Of a stretch of 5,791 bases of DNA, positions 1 through 5,183 are shown piece by piece. The notes under the pieces were generated by a model. The model was not told the DNA's origin. It made no database searches and was given only the letters and a program-made list of their open reading frames with translations. The position numbers were made by a program, and so were the translations under genes. Within the stretch, counting starts at the first letter, position 1; the number at the start of each line of letters is the position of its first letter. Origin of the DNA: Klebsiella pneumoniae (GTDB taxonomy: Bacteria; Pseudomonadota; Gammaproteobacteria; Pseudomonadales; Azotimanducaceae); contig CAMDVY010000219.1 of NCBI GenBank assembly GCA_945878745.1, positions 1-5,791 on the forward strand. The letters are read 5' to 3'.

Positions 1-298
1 AGTCATCTGCGACACTTGCGCCCCAGACACCTGCGTTGTTGATGAGTATGTCGATGCTGCCGAATGCTGCCTTGGTGCCGTCCACCACAGTGCGGACGTC
101 CGCGGGAATGGACACGTCAGCCTTCCAGCCCACGCTCTTTACGCCGAGCTTCTGCAATTCGCCCGGCAAGCCTGCGATGTCGTCGCGAATATCGCAAACC
201 GCAACGTTGACCCCGGCGTTGGCGAGGGCTTTTGCGTAGGCGTTGCCGAGACCGACGGCGGCGCCTGTCACAATCGCGTTTTTACCTTTGAGAGACAT
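1..298 (-). CDS. Short-chain dehydrogenase/reductase (SDR), N-terminal part, cut by the window edge
   Basis: NAD(P)-dependent oxidoreductase of the classical SDR family, probably cytoplasmic, interconverting an alcohol and a ketone. The visible 99 residues form the first half of the Rossmann fold. A TGAAVGLG nucleotide-binding loop lies at residues 11-18, Asp36 ends beta-2 (an acid here usually favours NAD over NADP), Asp61-Val62 sits at the adenine contact, and the NNAG motif is at 87-90. The catalytic Ser and Tyr-x3-Lys lie beyond the left edge. The ATG start at 298 is well supported: GGAGGA (306-311) lies 7 bases upstream, inside the 3' end of the ferredoxin gene. Only 3 bases separate it from that gene's stop, so it is the fifth gene of the P450 operon. 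A role in oxidising a P450-made alcohol is inference from context; the substrate is unknown. Confidence 0.93.
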   Translation of the reverse strand, partial: MSLKGKNAIVTGAAVGLGNAYAKALANAGVNVAVCDIRDDIAGLPGELQKLGVKSVGWKADVSIPADVRTVVDGTKAAFGSIDILINNAGVWGASVADD

Positions 299-301
299 GA
301 T

Positions 302-496
302 CTAGTCCTCCACGATGATCGCGGAAGCCGGGCAGACGACTGCCGCTTCCCGCGCGTGTTTGATGAGTTCAGGTGTATTGAGTTCTCGAGCGAGAATCTG
401 CGGGTCACCGCCATCGCTCATGCGGAACAGTTCCGGATGGTTGTAGTAGCACTCGCCCGCGCGAACGCAGGCTTCCAGATCGATGCGTACTTTCAC
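302..496 (-). CDS. Small P450-associated ferredoxin, probable [3Fe-4S] type
   Basis: A 64-residue soluble ferredoxin, expected to pass single electrons from a reductase to the cluster's P450s. It carries the motif C-x2-X-x2-C...CP of P450-partner ferredoxins: Cys10, Cys16 and Cys55-Pro56, followed by the usual Ala-Ile (ASAI, 57-60). The fourth cluster position, between the first two cysteines, is Ala13 instead of Cys, which predicts a [3Fe-4S] cluster or one with a non-cysteine ligand. HPELF (20-24) after Cys16 is also typical of this family. The GTG at 496 is preferred because GAGGGG (503-508) lies 6 bases upstream. An in-frame GTG at 502 would add two residues but abuts that Shine-Dalgarno sequence. 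The gene lies directly after a P450 stop (507) and just before the SDR. No ferredoxin reductase is visible in the window. Confidence 0.9.
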   Translation of the reverse strand: MKVRIDLEACVRAGECYYNHPELFRMSDGGDPQILARELNTPELIKHAREAAVVCPASAIIVED

Positions 497-506
497 GACC
501 ACCCCC

Positions 507-1787
507 TCAGCGTGTCTTCAACCACAGTTCGTTGGGTGCGCGAAATCCACCTGAATCGATGGATGGCGACGTGATGCCTGGATGCACCGCATCACGAGCC
601 TGTGGCGTGCCCAGTGCCTCCAGCAATTTGGTGCAGGCAATCTGGGATTCCTGCCGGGCCATGGCGTAACCCATGCAAAAATGCTGGCCGATGCCAAAAC
701 CGAGGTGCCCGGGTTTGCTGTCCTTGTATCGACCGGAGCGGTTTTCCCGGCCCATGTGCAGGTCATCCCGGTGGATGTCGAAGGTGTCGGGATCCTTGAA
801 CACCCGTTCATCGCGATTGCCAGCACCCAGATAAAGGATGACGCCAGCGCGCTCGGGGATGACGCGGTCATGCATGACCACTTCACGGGTCGTGTGACGG
901 AACTGCGCGTGAACTACGGCGTCATAACGCATCATTTCCGTAAACACGTTTTGCCACAGATCCGGATCCTTCGCGACATCGGCGAGCTGATCCGGGCGCG
1001 TGTAAAGCATGTGATACCACATGTTGGCGATGGCCTTGTCCGTGGTGTCACCACCGGCGGCCAGCAACAAGGCTACAAAACCCTTGACCTCTTCGGGCGT
1101 CATGCGGCTGCCTGCCAGTTCTGCATTGCAGATGCGGGACAGCAGATCTTCGCCATCCTTGCCGGTGCGCTCCTTGATCAACGGGTCGATGTAAGCCCAC
1201 ATCTCGTTGCGGGCGGCGATGCCTCGTGCCAGATGCTCACCCCCAAACCCCAGACCAGCAATCAGCGCCTGGTACCACTCGACGAAGGTGTCCTCGTCTT
1301 CACGCGGCAGACCGAGCATGTTGGAGATGACGCGGATCGGCACCTGACTGGAGAATTCCTTCACCAGCTCAAACGTCGGTTTGTGCTTGAAGCGCTCGAT
1401 CACCTCGGTGCTGATCTGATGGATCATGGGGATGAAGTCGTCGAGCTTCTGACCAACAAACTGACCGGCGACGATGTTGCGCAACCTGCGGTGTTCGTCG
1501 CTGTTGCCATACTCAAGGATGTTTGGACCGAATACATGATTGGTGCCGAACTTGTACGGGCCATCGGGCTTGTACACGGCGCGATCAAAGCTGGTGCTGT
1601 CCTGAAACACCGCATCGACATCCCAGTAACGACTGACGATCCAGCGATTGTGAAACCGGTCGTGGAAAATCGGGTGATGGTCGCGCAGTCGCTGGTACAA
1701 CTCGAACGGGTTCTTCTGGAACGCAGGACCATCGAATTCTCGGGGATCTATCTCATGCGGCAATGCCGTCTTGATCGCTTCAGCCAT
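507..1787 (-). CDS. Cytochrome P450, complete and catalytically intact
   Basis: A 426-residue soluble bacterial P450 monooxygenase, expected to insert oxygen into a C-H bond using electrons from a ferredoxin. All landmarks are present. The C-helix EHRRLR (98-103) supplies His99 and Arg103 for the haem propionates. The I-helix AAGGDTT (243-249) has the Asp247-Thr248 oxygen-activation pair. The K-helix ExxR is Glu284-Arg287, and the haem loop FGIGQHFCMG (364-373) has the thiolate ligand Cys371. Length is normal for a class I bacterial P450 and there is no membrane anchor. It starts at ATG 1787 with a weak GAGAG about 9 bases upstream. A 56-bp gap separates it from the preceding P450-like gene, and the ferredoxin follows immediately. 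It resembles the first P450 of the operon (I-helix through NMWY, and an HPIFH...HN segment), suggesting an old duplication. The P450 family number and substrate cannot be assigned by reading. Confidence 0.96.
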   Translation of the reverse strand: MAEAIKTALPHEIDPREFDGPAFQKNPFELYQRLRDHHPIFHDRFHNRWIVSRYWDVDAVFQDSTSFDRAVYKPDGPYKFGTNHVFGPNILEYGNSDEHRRLRNIVAGQFVGQKLDDFIPMIHQISTEVIERFKHKPTFELVKEFSSQVPIRVISNMLGLPREDEDTFVEWYQALIAGLGFGGEHLARGIAARNEMWAYIDPLIKERTGKDGEDLLSRICNAELAGSRMTPEEVKGFVALLLAAGGDTTDKAIANMWYHMLYTRPDQLADVAKDPDLWQNVFTEMMRYDAVVHAQFRHTTREVVMHDRVIPERAGVILYLGAGNRDERVFKDPDTFDIHRDDLHMGRENRSGRYKDSKPGHLGFGIGQHFCMGYAMARQESQIACTKLLEALGTPQARDAVHPGITSPSIDSGGFRAPNELWLKTR

Positions 1788-1843
1788 GATGTTGCTCTCT
1801 CGTATCGAAAAATTCCTTCGCTGCTCGTCCCTTGGAAGAGCAC

Positions 1844-3148
1844 CTAAAAAGTGACAGGCAAACTCCAGCAGGTCAGTGACTCACCAACCCGAAGGCTGCG
1901 CGTCGTGGGTACGAAACCCGCTTTCAATCGCAGATCCGGAAGTGCCTGTGTCAGTGCCCAGCCGGCAGTGACCGCCGTATCGCGCGTGAGCGCATATAAC
2001 GATCGCGGTCGATCTTCGGGGACGGCAGGATGGAGCGTCGGTCGACCAAGCCCGAAGGTGATGCCCTGTGGCAAACCATCGGCGCGGAACTGGCCGCGCG
2101 CTTCGCGGTGGCAAATGTCGCGACGATTGGCAATGAAGGTGTCCGCGTCTTTGAAAATCCTGGGGTCTCGATTCGCCGCGAGGGCAGAAATGCGCATGAG
2201 TCCACCCGTTGGAATCAGTCGTCCGAATCGTTCTACCTCGTGCCGCGCAAATCGTTCGGCGGTGATCACTGGTGGTGAGTGGCGGAGTGTTTCCAGCCAG
2301 GCGATTTTCAGGGCCAGTCGATCCTGACGAACGCGCGCCAGTGTTTCAGGCTGCATCAACAGGTTCATGAACAGATTGGCAAGACCACCATGCAAGGTCT
2401 GATGGTCAGCCTCAAGCAAAGTCGTCACCAGATCAGCAGCACTACCGCCAACGGAAGCGACTGCAGCCAGCACACTCGTATCCGCGTCGCTGCATGTCCT
2501 GAGCTTTGGCGTGAAGTAGTCAACCAGCTCTCGCAACGCCTGTTTGCCGGCGATTTGTGAGGGCGCGTACCACTGTACGCCGCGCTTGGCGCGCCAATAC
2601 CGTACCGCAAATGCGTCCAGCTCCGGGTCCGGAATCTCCAGCATCTTGCCCAGCAATCGAAGGGGCAGCTCCAGGGCAAAATCGCGCGCCAGGTCGGTGC
2701 CGTTTTTGTTGAAGCCCTCAATCAACTGTTCAGTCAGCGGGCCTGCATGGGTGTCCAGCGTCTTGGACCAGGCCCATAACACTGGCAGTTCCTGTCCCAG
2801 ATCACGCCCGAAATCCTGCAGGTTGTAGTACCACAGCTTGCTGCGGGTTTCGAAGTTCGCCTCGTCGCTGAAGATCGACGTGACATCGTCGTAGCGCGTG
2901 ATCCAGTAGCAGTTATTGATCCAGTCACGAAAACACGGGTAGTTTTCTCGCAGGATCGACACGTACTTGTATGGATTGGCGGCGTAGTCCGACGACGCAA
3001 GGTCTGAACCATTGATCTTTTCGGTCGACTGACCAACACGTTCGCGCTGGTGGATTTCGTAGGAACGATAACCCTGGCCGCCGTGATTGAAGCGGGGAAC
3101 GGCAACACCGTTGCCGCCGACAACAGAAGTTTCAGCAACATCGTTCAT
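1844..3148 (-). CDS. P450-like protein lacking the haem-thiolate cysteine (probable pseudoenzyme)
   Basis: A 434-residue protein with a recognisable P450 fold but a broken haem site. Retained features are an N-terminal NPYKYVSILRENYP segment (58-71), the K-helix ExxR (Glu286-Arg289), a meander with Phe338 and Arg342, and a typical C-terminal PDLRL and LPVTF. Lost features: the haem loop reads FGLGRPTLHP (365-374), with Pro370 for His, Leu372 for the Cys ligand and Pro374 for Gly. The C-helix THAGPL has Leu138 where Arg normally contacts a propionate. The I-helix reads ADHQTL (247-252), with Gln250 in place of Asp/Glu. The frame is uninterrupted, and neither other frame supplies an HxCxG, so a simple frameshift is unlikely. 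The start is the ATG at 3148, whose ATGA overlaps the stop of the upstream P450, implying translational coupling; the frame stays open to 3361, but only inside that gene. Likely a non-catalytic partner, scaffold or regulator; a decaying gene is the alternative. Confidence 0.88.
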   Translation of the reverse strand: MNDVAETSVVGGNGVAVPRFNHGGQGYRSYEIHQRERVGQSTEKINGSDLASSDYAANPYKYVSILRENYPCFRDWINNCYWITRYDDVTSIFSDEANFETRSKLWYYNLQDFGRDLGQELPVLWAWSKTLDTHAGPLTEQLIEGFNKNGTDLARDFALELPLRLLGKMLEIPDPELDAFAVRYWRAKRGVQWYAPSQIAGKQALRELVDYFTPKLRTCSDADTSVLAAVASVGGSAADLVTTLLEADHQTLHGGLANLFMNLLMQPETLARVRQDRLALKIAWLETLRHSPPVITAERFARHEVERFGRLIPTGGLMRISALAANRDPRIFKDADTFIANRRDICHREARGQFRADGLPQGITFGLGRPTLHPAVPEDRPRSLYALTRDTAVTAGWALTQALPDLRLKAGFVPTTRSLRVGESLTCWSLPVTF

Positions 3149-4575
3149 GCGCGATCGTACTCCAGCCACAACTGCGGAACACGGACGATGCCGATCGGGG
3201 CCAGCGACTTGCCGTCGATGTCCTTCGGCATGCGATCTTCGGTGATGCGAACGTTCTTGAGTCGCGATTGCAGGATCTTCGAACCTTCGACAGCTTCCTG
3301 GTGTGAAATCCAGGCGCCGGGACACAGATGAGGACCCACGCCGAACGCCATATGGGAGCAACGACCTTCTTTCATGAAACCGCTGCGCAACAGCTTGCCG
3401 CTATAGAGGTCAGCACGGAAGACGTCGAACTTCTCCGGGTCCTTGAACACACGATCATCGTGATTGGCGGAGAAATCCACCATTTCCATCAGCGAGCCAG
3501 CCGGTACATGCAGACCATGCATCTCCAGGTCGAACGTGTTGTGTCTGGGTTGTCCGCCAATGGGTGAGGAATTACGCAGGGTTTCGTGGAATGCTCGATC
3601 CCAGTTTTCGGGGCTCGTGCCCAACGCCGCAAACTGATCCGGGTGCTGGAGCAGCAGATACCACATGTTGGTGATGGCACCACGGGTGGTTTCACCGCCG
3701 GCAGCCACGATCAAGGCGATGTTCGAGGTAATTTCTTCGGTCGACAGGAAGTCACCATCGATCCTTGTCTCGCACAGTTTGGTGATGATGTCCTTGCCGA
3801 TGACGTTGCCTTCCTCATCCTTCAGGAACGCGGGCTTGCGACGTCGCTCTTCGACGATGTCCTGCACGTAGTCTTCCAGGCTCTGGCGTGCTTCGAGTCC
3901 TTGTTTGTGGGTCTGTGAACCGCCAAGGCCCGACATCATCGAGTTGTACCAGTAGTAGAACTGCTTCTGTGCTTCCTGGGGAAATCCGAGCACCTCACAG
4001 ACGACGCGCACTGGAAATTCATTGGCGAAAGCCATGCCGAGCTCGACGTAGCGTTTGTTGCCTTCGTCGATGACATAGCCGGTGTCCAGCTGGTTATCCC
4101 AGTCATTGATCATGTCTCGGGCCAGACGCTGGATGGACGGTACACGCAAGTCCAGGCTCCGACCGACGAGATGCTGGCCATAGAGATTGCGTCGACGTCG
4201 GTGTTCGACTCCGGATAGTTCGAGCTGGGTATTGCCGAGCACCCCCGAGGAGCTGCCCTTGGGAATGGTGTTGAAACCCTCATCATCAAAGTAGCTGCGC
4301 CAGACATCTTCGTAGCGGGTGACGTAGTACGTGTTGTGCAACTTGTTATGAAACAGCGGGTAGTGGTCCCGCAGGATGCGGTAGTAGGGATAGGGGTTAC
4401 GCTGGAATTCGCGAGAGTGCATGATGCGCGGATCGAAGAGTGGCTTGCCGCTGGCATCGTACCCCATGTCCACCGCCTGGCCGACGGGCATCAGCGGGAA
4501 GGTGATGGCACCACCTGGGTCGGTTGAGTTGATATCGGCATCAAGTTCGCTCGCGAAATCCCGCAGTGCGTCCAT
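3145..4575 (-). CDS. Cytochrome P450, complete, first gene of the leftward operon
   Basis: A 476-residue soluble P450 monooxygenase with every catalytic landmark. The C-helix EHRRRRN (124-130) has His125 and Arg129. The I-helix AAGGETT (291-297) has the Glu295-Thr296 pair. The K-helix ExxR is Glu331-Arg334, and the haem loop FGVGPHLCPG (411-420) has the ligand Cys418. It is longer than the 426-aa P450 in the cluster, mainly through some 35 extra N-terminal residues before the DPR segment at 48-50. That stretch is acidic and glycine-rich, with no signal peptide or membrane anchor. The ATG at 4575 has AGGGGA (4584-4589) 8 bases upstream. It heads the operon and faces the divergent regulatory region; its stop overlaps the next start by 4 bases. 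It is expected to take electrons from the small ferredoxin at the operon's end (inference). Substrate unknown. Confidence 0.96.
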   Translation of the reverse strand: MDALRDFASELDADINSTDPGGAITFPLMPVGQAVDMGYDASGKPLFDPRIMHSREFQRNPYPYYRILRDHYPLFHNKLHNTYYVTRYEDVWRSYFDDEGFNTIPKGSSSGVLGNTQLELSGVEHRRRRNLYGQHLVGRSLDLRVPSIQRLARDMINDWDNQLDTGYVIDEGNKRYVELGMAFANEFPVRVVCEVLGFPQEAQKQFYYWYNSMMSGLGGSQTHKQGLEARQSLEDYVQDIVEERRRKPAFLKDEEGNVIGKDIITKLCETRIDGDFLSTEEITSNIALIVAAGGETTRGAITNMWYLLLQHPDQFAALGTSPENWDRAFHETLRNSSPIGGQPRHNTFDLEMHGLHVPAGSLMEMVDFSANHDDRVFKDPEKFDVFRADLYSGKLLRSGFMKEGRCSHMAFGVGPHLCPGAWISHQEAVEGSKILQSRLKNVRITEDRMPKDIDGKSLAPIGIVRVPQLWLEYDRA

Positions 4576-4595
4576 ATCAGTGATCCCCTGGGAAA

Positions 4596-4610
4596 GTTGA
4601 AAGGCTCAAC
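4596..4610. promoter_or_regulatory. Palindrome GTTGA-N5-TCAAC upstream of the first P450
   Basis: A perfect 5-bp inverted repeat with a 5-base centre (AAGGC) lies 21 bases upstream of the ATG at 4575. If the leftward promoter is as proposed, it falls around the transcription start or in the early leader. It could be a small operator or a weak leader hairpin next to the Shine-Dalgarno at 4584-4589. A palindrome this short can arise by chance, so function is only a suggestion. Confidence 0.3.
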
Positions 4611-4645
4611 CTGTAAGCTAACCCGCGCGCGGCGGCGCTGCCAAG

Positions 4646-4701
4646 AGGTAGATTCACGGAGGTAGATTTACGGAGCGATATTCACAGAGGTAGATTCACA
4701 G
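4646..4701. repeat. Four tandem 14-bp repeats (iteron-like) in the divergent intergenic region
   Basis: Four contiguous units of exactly 14 bp are visible: AGGTAGATTCACGG (4646-4659), AGGTAGATTTACGG (4660-4673), AGCGATATTCACAG (4674-4687) and AGGTAGATTCACAG (4688-4701). Units 1, 2 and 4 differ from one another at only one or two positions. Unit 3 has three changes in its first half but keeps ATTCACAG. The array is bracketed by TGCCAA (4639-4644) and TTGGCA (4703-4708), a perfect 6-bp inverted repeat. It lies between the starts of two divergent operons, so a multi-site operator for a shared regulator is the favoured reading. A neutral microsatellite-like expansion remains possible. Confidence 0.85.
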
Positions 4702-4770
4702 GTTGGCAAGCGGGGCTGATTTGGTTTAGTTTCGCCGTCTGTTTAAATTTGACCACCTTGAGAGGACCAG

Positions 4771-5070
4771 ATGACCTTTGTCATCACCAGTGCCTGTATC
4801 GATGTGAAGGACGCCTCCTGCATCGAAGTTTGCCCAGTCGACTGCATCTACACCGAGGACGAAGACCGCATGTGTTTTGTCCATCCAACCGAGTGCATTG
4901 ACTGTGCCGCCTGCGAATCGGCCTGCCCGGTCGGGGCGATTTTCATCGACAGGAATGTGCCGTCTGATGCGGCTGTCTTCACGGCTATCAATGCGCGTTA
5001 CTTTGAAGACAAGGCCGCGACGAGGGCGCAGGTGGACGCCATCGCTGCAGGCGGCATGTCGATCACCTGA
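4771..5070 (+). CDS. fdxA: 7Fe ferredoxin ([3Fe-4S][4Fe-4S]), FdxA/FdI type
   Basis: A 99-residue cytoplasmic low-potential electron carrier. Cysteine spacing matches the Azotobacter vinelandii FdI pattern. Cys9, Cys17 and Cys52 would bind the [3Fe-4S] cluster, and Cys21, Cys42, Cys45 and Cys48 the [4Fe-4S] cluster. Cys25 corresponds to the free cysteine of that family; Cys35 is extra. The family signatures CIEVCPVDCIY (17-27) and HPTECIDCAACESACPVGAI (38-57) are both clear, followed by a short tail from residue 60 that begins with the usual VPSD segment (63-66). The ATG at 4771 has AGAGGA (4761-4766) 4 bases upstream. It is divergent from the P450 operon and followed after 113 bp by a dehydrogenase gene on the same strand. 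Its partner is not determined; supplying the P450s is possible, but housekeeping FdxA proteins of this type are widespread. Confidence 0.95.
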   Translation: MTFVITSACIDVKDASCIEVCPVDCIYTEDEDRMCFVHPTECIDCAACESACPVGAIFIDRNVPSDAAVFTAINARYFEDKAATRAQVDAIAAGGMSIT

Positions 5071-5183
5071 CCTGGAATGCGCCGTTCGGTGGGTAGACTT
5101 CTTGTGGGCGTAAGTCATTTCAGGCTTTTGAAGGGTCTCCCAATCTGATGCCCTGCGAACCTCGTGAAAAGGGGAGAAAGTTC
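5071..5183 (+). other. Intergenic gap between the 7Fe ferredoxin and the dehydrogenase
   Basis: This 113-bp stretch shows no convincing terminator hairpin with a T-run and no obvious promoter, so co-transcription of the flanking plus-strand genes is possible. It holds the downstream gene's Shine-Dalgarno GGGGAG (5171-5176). An in-frame ATG at 5148 could extend the downstream protein by 12 residues. Confidence 0.5.

Larger units (their letters stand above)
4576..4770. promoter_or_regulatory. Divergent promoter region between the P450 operon and the 7Fe ferredoxin
   Basis: This 195-bp non-coding stretch separates two divergently transcribed units and must hold both promoters unless transcripts enter from outside. 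Two outward-facing TTGGCA hexamers resemble the -35 consensus. One is on the minus strand at 4644-4639, the other on the plus strand at 4703-4708. Each is followed after exactly 17 bp by TTAGYT (minus 4621-4616, plus 4726-4731). These match the -10 consensus poorly; on the plus strand TTTAGT at 4725-4730 (16-bp spacing) or TTAAAT at 4743-4748 are better -10 candidates. Between the hexamers lies a four-copy 14-bp repeat. Exact promoter positions are tentative. Confidence 0.5.

Noticed and set aside
582..1847. A 421-codon open frame on the plus strand opposite the 426-aa P450
   Set aside because: It is the antisense shadow of a gene with full P450 motifs, has no recognisable domain, and arises from GC-rich codon bias.
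1990..2060. Frameshift explanation for the missing haem cysteine
   Set aside because: The translations in the other two minus-strand frames give no HxCxG at the right spacing after FGLG. The original frame continues into a normal P450 C-terminus, so two compensating errors would be needed.
3149..3361. In-frame N-terminal extension of the P450-like protein up to 3361
   Set aside because: The extra 71 residues lie inside the upstream P450's coding sequence, are Arg/Ser-rich and unlike a P450 N-terminus. The ATGA-coupled start at 3148 gives a normal length.
4621..4640. GC-rich block as a transcription terminator
   Set aside because: There is no clean stem-loop followed by a T-run on either strand, and it lies between divergent gene starts where a terminator is not expected.
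4646..4701. CRISPR array interpretation of the tandem repeats
   Set aside because: Units are 14 bp and directly abutting, with no spacers; CRISPR repeats are longer and separated by unique spacers.
4726..5118. A 130-codon minus-strand frame opposite the 7Fe ferredoxin
   Set aside because: It overlaps a gene with complete 7Fe cysteine spacing and a Shine-Dalgarno, and shows no domain of its own.
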